From the NCBI GenBank assembly GCA_022560555.1, contig JADFSZ010000057.1, positions 1 to 9,344 on the forward strand: a stretch of 9,344 nt of DNA, given 5' to 3'. The first letter of the stretch is position 1; the number at the start of each line of letters is the position of its first letter. The notes beneath the pieces were generated by a model, which was not told the DNA's origin, made no database searches, and saw nothing but the letters and a program-made list of their open reading frames with translations. Below, in pieces: positions 1-6,763 of the stretch. This DNA comes from PVC group bacterium. Its GTDB lineage: Bacteria; GCA-001730085; JADFSZ01. The position numbers and the translations under genes were made by a program.

Positions 1-1
1 T

Positions 2-223
2 ACGGAACTTTCAAGCCTCAATGTTGAATATGAAAACAAAAGAAAATCCAAGCGCCTACGACATCCGAATCTCAAGGTTATCAAGCCAGGAGGATTCCGC
101 GCGTATCGAAAAAAGAAAGTTTTGGGCGGTGTGCATGACGGGCAGTTTAAATCATGCGGATTGACAAGCCAGAATGAATTTTCAAAGAATTTTGAAATTG
201 TTGAAGTGATAAAAGTTGATTGA
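2..223 (+). CDS. GH3-family (acyl-acid-amido-synthetase-like) protein, C-terminal end only
   Basis: This open frame enters from the left edge and ends at TGA 221-223, giving about 73 C-terminal residues. Seen: the order LNVEYENKRKSKRL, then a K-V-I-K-P-G-G-F segment, then a D-G-Q-F-K element followed by a Leu and a hydrophobic tail. This order matches the C-terminal subdomain of bacterial relatives of the plant GH3 auxin-responsive family (N-x-EY-x-x-KR-x-S-x-RL, G-x-F, and GQ-[FY]-K motifs). GH3 proteins belong to the ANL adenylating superfamily; plant members conjugate amino acids to acyl acids such as auxin or jasmonate, while the substrate of bacterial members is largely unknown. The adenylation core lies outside the window, so activity cannot be judged. 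The PilZ gene follows 14 nt later and probably shares the transcript. The family call rests on a short tail and is fairly but not fully secure. Confidence 0.72.
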   Translation, partial: TELSSLNVEYENKRKSKRLRHPNLKVIKPGGFRAYRKKKVLGGVHDGQFKSCGLTSQNEFSKNFEIVEVIKVD

Positions 224-237
224 AAGGGATGAATGCG

Positions 238-630
238 ATGGGTCTATTTAAATTTTTCCGCCCGAGTGATCACGAACGAAGAAAGACGTCACGAATTCCT
301 TTTGAGTTGATTATTTGCTATCAGAATCCCAAAGGTGTCGCGGGAAAAGACGGCGAGGATATTTATGTAAAATGTCTGGATATTTCTTCGGGCGGCCTTC
401 TGTTTGTGAGTACCGATCAATTTGACGAAGGGAGTTTGCTCACGGTTCAGATTCCCATTCCCGGAAACACAAAAGCCCTTGAGACGCGTGTCGAGGTTAT
501 CCGTGTTCGCCAAATGGATAAAGGCCATTTCGAAATGGGAGTGAAATTTTCTGCTTTGTCGGGTGAGGATCATGTGGCTGTCGAAAAACTTGTAGCGTGT
601 TACAAGAGAAACACGGATTTAAGTATTTGA
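238..630 (+). CDS. PilZ-domain protein (putative c-di-GMP receptor)
   Basis: A 130-residue, single-domain cytoplasmic protein with no signal peptide or membrane segment. Both PilZ signature elements are visible: an RRxxxR motif (R14, R15, R19) near the N-terminus, and D-x-S-x-x-G (D48, S50, G53) about 30 residues later, followed by the usual beta-rich segment. In the family these bind the cyclic di-GMP guanines and phosphates, so binding is expected; the output is not predictable. PilZ proteins commonly control motility, adhesion or exopolysaccharide export. Start choice: ATG 238 has AAAGGGA at 223-229 at good spacing. The in-frame ATG 229 would sit directly against that Shine-Dalgarno, and TTG 220 would overlap the upstream stop. 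It lies 14 nt after the GH3-like gene and is closed by an intrinsic terminator, so it probably ends that transcription unit. Confidence 0.85.
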   Translation: MGLFKFFRPSDHERRKTSRIPFELIICYQNPKGVAGKDGEDIYVKCLDISSGGLLFVSTDQFDEGSLLTVQIPIPGNTKALETRVEVIRVRQMDKGHFEMGVKFSALSGEDHVAVEKLVACYKRNTDLSI

Positions 631-656
631 TATTTGAACGTTAGGGGGCGTGTACT

Positions 657-686
657 AACCCAATGTCAATCATTGGGTTTTATTTT
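657..686 (+). terminator. Intrinsic terminator after the PilZ gene
   Basis: AACCCAATG (657-665) and CATTGGGTT (671-679) are perfect 9-bp inverted arms around a 5-nt loop, followed by the T-rich tract TTATTTT (680-686). The structure starts 27 nt after the PilZ stop codon, a classical rho-independent layout. It also lies only 34 nt before the start of the next gene, so it could work as a partial, readthrough-type terminator. Confidence 0.8.
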
Positions 687-720
687 AGCCATGTTTGACT
701 AAAAAAAGAAAGGGTTTCAT

Positions 721-3231
721 ATGGGGTGTGGGCACAAGGTTAGACAAAGATTGGGGATCATTGCTTTTTTTGCTCTGGGTTTGTTTTTCGGGCTCAATCA
801 CGCTTTTGGGGACGATGTTCTTGATGAGGAAGAACTATCTGTTAAAAAGAAACAACACGTTGACATTCAGGCGGAGGACTCTGATGAGGTGTTTGTTTTT
901 GGCAGAGATATCTTTGTCAACGGCTACGAATATTATGTACGCGGTATCAACTACTCAATGACGTATCCAAGAACAGAACATTACTCACAAATACCGCGTG
1001 ACATTATTGAAAATGACATCCATTTGATCCAACAAGGGGGATTTAATACGGTAAAAACTTATGAAATGGTTCCGGATTGGTTGTTGGACCAAATCAATGA
1101 AAAGGGACTTCGCCTTATCGAGACGGTTTGCTTCCCGAGCGATTGGACTGACTTTACGTCATACTATGACCGTAAAAAAATTAAAAAGCAGGCGATTGCC
1201 AATGTCCGGCGCCACAAAGAAAAACACGGAATTTTAGCTTGGTCCATGTGGAATGACGGACCCTTTACACACGGGAATCAGGTGGGAAATGTCATTGAGG
1301 CATATTCTGAGGAGATTGTTAACGCCTTTTTAGAGGATATTTATCTAGCCATTAAGAAGGAGGATTTATATCATCCTGTGACGGGTTCTAACATTGTTGA
1401 GGGATTTGAAGGGAGCCGTATGGGATTTTCCTTCATCGATTTTTTCTCATTTAACGTGTATTTCGGTATCAGTGATTGGCTAAAGGGGAATTATGATACA
1501 CACAAGGCGGATCGTCAGATGGACGATATTCTGGATATTTTGGATTGGACAAATAAGCCGGGCATAATTGCCGAGACAGGCTATAGCACCTATCTGCACG
1601 AAGAACTTCAATCCGGAATGATTGGCAGACAAATTCAGTTGATTGAGGAGAATCCTCTCAATGGCTGGGCTTTGTTTCAATGGGCCGATGATTGGGGAAA
1701 ATCCGGCGATGTGTTCAAGCACGATGATCACATAGAAGAACACTGGGGACTTTTAGACGGATGGCGGAAGCCAAAAGCTGTGTACGAAAGTGTCAAGGCT
1801 CGAGCGAAAGTTAATAGACATCAAAAAGCTATTAAAAATTTGCCCGAATTAGCATTGATCGGAAAAAAGGTTCTGGATAAGGATAATTTAAAGATACATA
1901 AAGGCTCCGTTGATCACGAAAAATTAAAAATACGTCTATTTAAACGTAGACACCACAAGAGAATTGATCATGTTAAGATTGATTCACTGACTAAAAAAGT
2001 ACGATCCCTTATTGAATCTGATCGAGAGAATCTTTATAAACATCTTAAAATATTCACAAATGCGTGCATTTCCCATAAGGGGTACGCTTACGCTTACGGG
2101 CACCTGTTGCAATATTATAAAAAATTCTCATCCGTTGAGGAGGATAAAGAATTATCCCATATTGTCCGGTATTTTATGGCTCTTGTCAAATGGAAGCAGC
2201 TGGAAAATCTTGTGAATAAAAGAGACTGGATGGGATACCATGAAATCAAAAAGCAAAGTGTAGAGGATATAGAAACTTGGACACAAGAAACGATTGATCA
2301 AACAAAGCAAGCCGGACTGAAACTAGAAGCGCAATATTTGAGGTGGCTTCTCGCCAATGATTTGTGCAAAGATTCTGAAACGACGGAATTAGGAAAAATA
2401 AAAAAAATTCTTGAAGCCGATTTTCGAAATAAAAATGGTTTTGAGTCTTACGCGGATATAGCCTATCGAATATATAAGATTGGTGACAACTATTTTGCTC
2501 AGGATTTGTTTGACGAGTATTTGAAGCTTGCATTTGAATATTTAGGGAACCCGGATGAATTAATAGAATATCTTGATGTTATTGGTCAGCGGATTCTGCG
2601 GGACCACGGGATCGGGAGCTTTGCTCTTCAAGTGTATAAGGAATATTTGTCAAGATCGATGGAGGAAAGACCCAAAGGAGAAATGATTCAATCATGTCAA
2701 AGAATCCGTGATTTATTTACGCTGGAACGTCAATATGAACACGCGATTGAGTTTTGCCGTATTGTTATCAACATGTATCCTCGTCATAGTTTTCTGGATG
2801 AGTTTTATTTAACAATAGCCTACTGCTTCCGGAAAATCGGTAAGAAAAATGATGCGATTGATTGGTATCTTAAATTGATGAATTCATTTCCGGCAAGTCG
2901 GGAATCCGAAAAAGCCGCCTTTCGTATCGGGGAGATCTATATGAATGCGGGACAAACTCCGAGAGCGCTTAGATCGTTTGAAATTGTTTTGGAGCGTTAC
3001 AGTGATTCCATGTATGCTCCCGAAGCGCTTTGGAATATGATTCTCCTTCAATTAGCGAAGGAACGCTATGACAAACTCCGGACAAATGTTGAATTATTCA
3101 TTGAAAAATACCCCGGACATGATAAGCTAAAATCCGCGCAGAATCTGTTTAACCTTCTTCAAGATCAAGAAGATACAGCGGATAATCCTCTTGAGATGAC
3201 CCAAGAGGATACGGGACATAATGGCCGATAA
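721..3231 (+). CDS. Exported GH-A (GH2-like) TIM-barrel protein fused to TPR-like repeats
   Basis: An 836-residue protein. Residues 1-30 look like a Sec signal peptide: a basic start, the hydrophobic run IIAFFALGLFFGL, and A-F-G before D31. Residues about 60-362 read like a clan GH-A TIM barrel: VRGINY (73-78), GGFNTVKTY (106-114), WSMWND (174-179), IIAETGYST (282-290), GWALFQWADDW (315-325) and WGLLDGWRKPKAVY (342-355). By family alignment D179 lies where the acid/base Glu is expected, and E285 is the likely nucleophile. Residues about 365-430 are a basic linker. Residues about 540-815 are helical repeats; those around 667-800 are TPR/BamD-like (for example FRIGEIYMNAGQTPRALRSF). Substrate unknown; polysaccharide cleavage, transglycosylation or a non-catalytic role are all possible. 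Start: ATG 721 has GAAAGGG at 708-714. No promoter is obvious between the preceding terminator and the start. Its 3' end overlaps the cysE-type gene by 11 nt. Confidence 0.75.
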   Translation: MGCGHKVRQRLGIIAFFALGLFFGLNHAFGDDVLDEEELSVKKKQHVDIQAEDSDEVFVFGRDIFVNGYEYYVRGINYSMTYPRTEHYSQIPRDIIENDIHLIQQGGFNTVKTYEMVPDWLLDQINEKGLRLIETVCFPSDWTDFTSYYDRKKIKKQAIANVRRHKEKHGILAWSMWNDGPFTHGNQVGNVIEAYSEEIVNAFLEDIYLAIKKEDLYHPVTGSNIVEGFEGSRMGFSFIDFFSFNVYFGISDWLKGNYDTHKADRQMDDILDILDWTNKPGIIAETGYSTYLHEELQSGMIGRQIQLIEENPLNGWALFQWADDWGKSGDVFKHDDHIEEHWGLLDGWRKPKAVYESVKARAKVNRHQKAIKNLPELALIGKKVLDKDNLKIHKGSVDHEKLKIRLFKRRHHKRIDHVKIDSLTKKVRSLIESDRENLYKHLKIFTNACISHKGYAYAYGHLLQYYKKFSSVEEDKELSHIVRYFMALVKWKQLENLVNKRDWMGYHEIKKQSVEDIETWTQETIDQTKQAGLKLEAQYLRWLLANDLCKDSETTELGKIKKILEADFRNKNGFESYADIAYRIYKIGDNYFAQDLFDEYLKLAFEYLGNPDELIEYLDVIGQRILRDHGIGSFALQVYKEYLSRSMEERPKGEMIQSCQRIRDLFTLERQYEHAIEFCRIVINMYPRHSFLDEFYLTIAYCFRKIGKKNDAIDWYLKLMNSFPASRESEKAAFRIGEIYMNAGQTPRALRSFEIVLERYSDSMYAPEALWNMILLQLAKERYDKLRTNVELFIEKYPGHDKLKSAQNLFNLLQDQEDTADNPLEMTQEDTGHNGR

Positions 3232-4168
3232 ATACATTACCAAAAAGCAAATAGAGAATATTGCGAAAGATATACTTGATACCTACGGAGGTGAAATTTG
3301 CATTAGCCGGACAGATGGGCTAATTTTACCGAATCGGATTGTTGTTTATGATGTCTTAGATGATTTGTTTAAGATTCTGTTTCCGGGCTATTCCGGTCGT
3401 GAGCAAGTTTGCGAAAGCAATCTCGCCGATCTTGTTAAAAATATTGTTGCGGCTGTCGGTTCAAAATTGCAGGATGAAGTTGAGAATGCATATGTGTTTT
3501 GCAAGGAAATAAAAAAGGATACAAGAGCTACCATCCAGGAAGCTTCCCGGTGTGCCGTTCTCGATCTTCTAAAATGCATCCCGGATATCCGGGAGTCTCT
3601 TAAATCCGATGTGCAGGCGGCTTATGACGGTGATCCGGCCGCGAAATCATTTGATGAAATCATTCTTAGTTATCCATGTATGGAAGCAATCTCCACGTAT
3701 CGTATTGCACACGTACTGTACAAGAAAGACGTTCCGCTGATTCCGCGTCTTATGACCGAACGCGCCCATATGCGAACGGGAATTGATATTCATCCGGGGG
3801 CTAAAATCGGAAAAAGTTTTTTTATTGATCATGGGACCGGAGTTGTTGTCGGAGAAACAACGGTTATAGGTGACAGTGTTAAAATTTACCAGGGAGTGAC
3901 GTTAGGCGCGTTGAGCTTTCCCAAGGATGAGCGAGGACGCGTTATCAAGGGAAGAAAAAGACATCCAACCATAGAGAATCATGTGACTATTTACGCGGAA
4001 GCAACGATTTTGGGCGGCGAAACATTGATCGGGCACGACTCCATCATCGGAGGAAATGTCTGGCTGACGAAGTCTATTTCGCCTTGGACTCGCGTGGAAG
4101 CCCCATTGGAAGGGCAGCGGATTGTCTCGAGAAAAAACGAAAAATCAAACAAAGATCACGTTGTGTGA
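3221..4168 (+). CDS. cysE: Serine O-acetyltransferase
   Basis: Acetylates L-serine with acetyl-CoA to O-acetylserine, the precursor that O-acetylserine sulfhydrylase turns into cysteine; cytoplasmic. The 315-residue protein has a helical N-terminal part (about 1-170) ending in YPCMEAISTYRIAHVLY, then a left-handed beta-helix of hexapeptide repeats (about 185-300). The active-site elements are present: GIDIHPGAKIG (D189 and H191) and IDHGTGVVVGET, where H204 matches the catalytic His of E. coli CysE and D189 its partner Asp. The loop after VTLGA is longer than in E. coli (SFPKDERGRVIKGRKRHP), and the usual C-terminal GVPARIVG is replaced by EAPLEGQRIV, as in the longer plant/EpsC-like SAT branch (recalled, not searched). 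The start ATG 3221 lies inside the end of the TIM-barrel/TPR gene, with AGAGGA at 3204-3209, so coupled translation is likely. The chorismate mutase gene follows 10 nt after the stop. Confidence 0.92.
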   Translation: MADKYITKKQIENIAKDILDTYGGEICISRTDGLILPNRIVVYDVLDDLFKILFPGYSGREQVCESNLADLVKNIVAAVGSKLQDEVENAYVFCKEIKKDTRATIQEASRCAVLDLLKCIPDIRESLKSDVQAAYDGDPAAKSFDEIILSYPCMEAISTYRIAHVLYKKDVPLIPRLMTERAHMRTGIDIHPGAKIGKSFFIDHGTGVVVGETTVIGDSVKIYQGVTLGALSFPKDERGRVIKGRKRHPTIENHVTIYAEATILGGETLIGHDSIIGGNVWLTKSISPWTRVEAPLEGQRIVSRKNEKSNKDHVV

Positions 4169-4178
4169 AGGGGACGTT

Positions 4179-4490
4179 ATGAATGAGGAAAACACTCGGA
4201 ATCCACAAGCAAATGACCGTGAAGAAGTATTAAAAGAAATCGAGATATTGCGGCAAGAAATTGATTTGATCAATCATAACCTTTTAGATGTTTTGAATCT
4301 TCGTCAGCTTAATGTGATTAAGATTATCCGTCTTAAGCAATCTCAGGGGCTGCCCCTGCGGGACAGCGAAAGAGAAGAGCAAATGTTAAACAAAGTGATT
4401 GCGGGCAATTCCGGGCCGATTACGGCCGAAACTGTTCGTGATGTCATGAAGGCGGTATTTAAGCATACCCTCCAAGATCTAAATATCTAA
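4179..4490 (+). CDS. AroQ-type chorismate mutase (stand-alone)
   Basis: Rearranges chorismate to prephenate, the branch step to phenylalanine and tyrosine. The 103-residue all-helical protein has the AroQ pattern with the exact spacing of the E. coli P-protein domain: R25 in LRQEID (R11), R42 (R28), K53 (K39), D62 (D48), R65 and E66 (R51, E52). Aligning the last helix without gaps puts T97 at the Ser84 position and L101 at the catalytic Gln88 position, so one active-site polar residue seems lost. There is no fused prephenate dehydratase, dehydrogenase or DAHP-synthase domain. Start: ATG 4179, preceded by AAGGGGA at 4168-4174; an in-frame upstream start at 4122 would overlap the cysE-type gene by 47 nt and lacks support. 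It lies between cysE and prmC and was probably transcribed with cysE. The family is secure; full activity is less so. Confidence 0.85.
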   Translation: MNEENTRNPQANDREEVLKEIEILRQEIDLINHNLLDVLNLRQLNVIKIIRLKQSQGLPLRDSEREEQMLNKVIAGNSGPITAETVRDVMKAVFKHTLQDLNI

Positions 4491-4536
4491 CACATGGATG
4501 CCTCTATCTATCCCCGTTTGCTCTCGCGCTATTTTA

Positions 4537-4561
4537 ATGAAAAAGTTTTTTCATGAAAAAG
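4537..4561 (+). repeat. Inverted and direct repeat around the prmC start codon
   Basis: ATGAAAAA (4537-4544) and TTTTTCAT (4547-4554) form perfect 8-bp inverted arms around GT, the right arm covering the first two bases of the prmC ATG (4553). In addition, ATGAAAAAG occurs twice in the same direction (4537-4545 and 4553-4561). The first ATG opens a 14-codon frame ending at TAA within prmC. No Shine-Dalgarno precedes either ATG. A weak AU-rich hairpin here could modulate initiation; this is inference. Confidence 0.5.
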
Positions 4562-5482
4562 AAAACTGCATATACAATTAAAAATCTCTTAGAATTAGCG
4601 GCCGAATATTTTGATAAAGCCGAGATTGAAAGTCCCCGGCGAAACGCGGAGTACGTATTGAGTTCTGTCCTTGGTTTGAATCGTATGGACTTGTTTCTTA
4701 AGTATGATTTAGTTGTCAATGATCCCGAGCGAGTTCAATTCAGGTGTTTAGCCGGGCGCATACAAAAGGGGGAACCCTGGCAATATGTTATAGGCCACAC
4801 AAGTTTTATGGGCTTGGAAATTGATGTTGCCCCCGGGGTGCTTATTCCTCGCCCCGAAACGGAAGAACTCGTTGGGCATGTCTTAGATATTGTTAAGAAA
4901 AATGAGCGTCAAAATATTAATGTTCTCGATATGTGCACCGGATCCGGCAATATGATCATTGCTTTTGCGCACTTTTTTCTGAATAGGGCGGAATCTTCCC
5001 CTTCACAGACTACGAAAAATTTACCGGGACTTCAAATGTTTGCGGTTGATCAATCTTTGAAAGCTTTGGAAATAGCAAAAAAAAATGCGGCTAAATTCCC
5101 TTTTAAGGACTCAATACAGTTTTTTCAAGGGGACCTATTCTCTTGTTTAGAAGAAAATAATTTAGCCGGAAAAATGGATATTATTATGTCTAATCCGCCT
5201 TATGTGCCATCAGAGGTTCTCAAAAACCTCTCGGTGAGAGTGAAGAATTATGAGCCTCGTGAGGCTTTGGATGGAGGTGCGGATGGTCTTGACTATTATA
5301 AGAGGATTATTCCCGAAGCTCATCGTTTTCTTCGCTCAAGAGCTTTCTTGGCTCTTGAGCTTGGAGAACATATGATGGAGCCCATTCAAGCGATATTTCA
5401 TCAAGGCGGTGTGTATGATAATATTGAATTTATAAAGGATGATGCGGGACGTATTCGATTTGCGTTCGCTCAAAAACGGTAG
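4553..5482 (+). CDS. prmC: Peptide chain release factor N5-glutamine methyltransferase PrmC (HemK)
   Basis: Methylates the glutamine of the GGQ motif in release factors RF1/RF2 using S-adenosylmethionine, which improves translation termination. The 309-residue protein has the N-terminal helical domain with QKGEPWQYVIGH (71-82), the linker motif VLIPRPETEELV (96-107), the SAM-binding loop VLDMCTGSGN (124-133), AVDQS (164-168), and the diagnostic NPPYVP (214-219), where N214-Y217 bind the substrate Gln, plus GGADGLDYYKRI (241-252). Between the SAM loop and AVDQS there is an extra stretch of about a dozen residues (around 146-158) that looks like a lineage insertion. Start: ATG 4553 is the first usable start after an in-frame TGA at 4538-4540 and has no clear Shine-Dalgarno. 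prfA, its common upstream neighbour, is not here. murA follows after 12 nt. Confidence 0.93.
   Translation: MKKKTAYTIKNLLELAAEYFDKAEIESPRRNAEYVLSSVLGLNRMDLFLKYDLVVNDPERVQFRCLAGRIQKGEPWQYVIGHTSFMGLEIDVAPGVLIPRPETEELVGHVLDIVKKNERQNINVLDMCTGSGNMIIAFAHFFLNRAESSPSQTTKNLPGLQMFAVDQSLKALEIAKKNAAKFPFKDSIQFFQGDLFSCLEENNLAGKMDIIMSNPPYVPSEVLKNLSVRVKNYEPREALDGGADGLDYYKRIIPEAHRFLRSRAFLALELGEHMMEPIQAIFHQGGVYDNIEFIKDDAGRIRFAFAQKR
5334..5360. repeat. Perfect 10-bp hairpin inside prmC
   Basis: GCTCAAGAGC (5334-5343) and GCTCTTGAGC (5351-5360) are perfect inverted arms around a 7-nt loop, within the prmC coding sequence. No T-tract follows, so it is not a terminator. It may be an mRNA hairpin or coincidence of the codons for Ser-Arg-Ala and Ala-Leu-Glu-Leu. 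Confidence 0.5.
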
Positions 5483-5494
5483 GAAATAATTCTC

Positions 5495-6763
5495 ATGCAG
5501 AAAATTGTAATCCAAGGGCAAAATAAACTTACCGGTTCGGCAAAAATAAACGGATCGAAAAACTCCATATTGCCGATGATCGCGGCATCCCTGCTTACGT
5601 CCGACGAAGTCGTTCTAGAAGACGTTCCTCAATTGCGTGATATTGTTACCATGACTCGTATTGTTGAAGACCTGGGTTTGTCCACAACATATGATAAGGA
5701 CACGCGAGAATTAAAAATCAAATTTGAGAACGAGGAAAATGTTACCGCTCAATATGATTTGGTTAAACAAATGAGGGCGTCTATCTGTGTGCTGGGCCCT
5801 CTCCTTGCAAAACGCGGACGTGCTGTGGTTTCCCTTCCCGGTGGATGTGTCATCGGGCCAAGGCCGATTGATTTGCATCTATTGGGTCTCAAAGCTCTGG
5901 GGGCTGACATCCGTATACAACACGGCTATATTCAGGCACGGGCAAAGGGCCTAAGATCAGGGACTATCCATTTGCTGGGCACGTTCGGCTCAAGTGTACT
6001 TGCGACTGGAAATGTGATGATGGCGGCGTGTTTAGCCCAAGGACAAACTATCATTCGTTCCGCCGCGTGCGAACCGGAGGTCGTGGATTTGGCAAATTTT
6101 TTAAACACTATGGGGGCCCGAATTGAAGGCCATGGGAGCTCCGAAATCACAATTACGGGTGTCAAAGAGCTCCATGGAACCCGGTATCGTGTTATTCCGG
6201 ATCGGATTGAAGCCGGGACGTTTCTTATGGCCGCGGTTGCCTCGGAGGGGGATGTTGTTTTAAAAAATGTTAAAATCGAGCACCTTGGTTTGCTTATAGA
6301 TAGGTTAAAGACAGTTGGGGCGCGGATTGATGTGACGAAAAAAAACGAAATTCATGTGACACGATCCGGAAGTTTAAAATCTATAGATTTTACAACTCTG
6401 CCGTATCCCGGATTTCCGACAGATTTGCAGGCCCAGTTTATGGCGCTGCTGTCGACAGCAGAAGGCTCAAGCGTTATAACAGAAAAAGTTTATCCGGACA
6501 GGTTTATGCACGCGTCCGAATTGATGCGTATGGGAGCCGATATCACGATGGAAACAGGAATGGCTGTCGTGCGGGGTGTGGAATATTTGAGTGGAGCCAA
6601 TGTTATGGCCAGTGACTTGAGGGCAAGCGCGGCTCTTATTATCGCAGGGCTGATGGCGAGAGGTAAAACAGAAATTGATCGTGTGTATCATATTGATCGG
6701 GGGTATGAGACAATTGACAGAAGGCTAGCCGCTATGGGAGCGCTTATCACTCGGGAAGATTGA
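5495..6763 (+). CDS. murA: UDP-N-acetylglucosamine 1-carboxyvinyltransferase MurA
   Basis: Transfers enolpyruvate from PEP to UDP-GlcNAc, the first committed step of peptidoglycan synthesis; cytoplasmic. At 422 residues it is full family length, with the two-lobed EPT fold. Seen: KINGSKNSILPMIAASLL with K22 and N23, the loop LPGGCVIGPRPIDLH with catalytic Cys118 (E. coli Cys115), PDRIEAGTF (235-243), YPGFPTDLQAQF with D309 (E. coli D305), and DLRASAALI with R375. Because Cys118 is present rather than Asp, the enzyme is expected to be of the fosfomycin-sensitive type (inference from known MurA biology). The Shine-Dalgarno AGGA (5481-5484) overlaps the prmC stop codon TAG (5480-5482), so translation of the two is probably linked. 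No convincing terminator follows, and the next gene is 263 nt away. Confidence 0.97.
   Translation: MQKIVIQGQNKLTGSAKINGSKNSILPMIAASLLTSDEVVLEDVPQLRDIVTMTRIVEDLGLSTTYDKDTRELKIKFENEENVTAQYDLVKQMRASICVLGPLLAKRGRAVVSLPGGCVIGPRPIDLHLLGLKALGADIRIQHGYIQARAKGLRSGTIHLLGTFGSSVLATGNVMMAACLAQGQTIIRSAACEPEVVDLANFLNTMGARIEGHGSSEITITGVKELHGTRYRVIPDRIEAGTFLMAAVASEGDVVLKNVKIEHLGLLIDRLKTVGARIDVTKKNEIHVTRSGSLKSIDFTTLPYPGFPTDLQAQFMALLSTAEGSSVITEKVYPDRFMHASELMRMGADITMETGMAVVRGVEYLSGANVMASDLRASAALIIAGLMARGKTEIDRVYHIDRGYETIDRRLAAMGALITRED

Noticed and set aside
695-961. 88-codon + strand frame beginning before the TIM-barrel gene
   Set aside because: It overlaps the start of the 836-residue gene in another frame, has no recognisable family pattern, and the longer gene has a better Shine-Dalgarno, a signal peptide and clear domains.
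2246-2533. 95-codon minus-strand frame opposite the TPR region
   Set aside because: No recognisable domain, no ribosome-binding site evident, and fully antisense to a coherent coding sequence.
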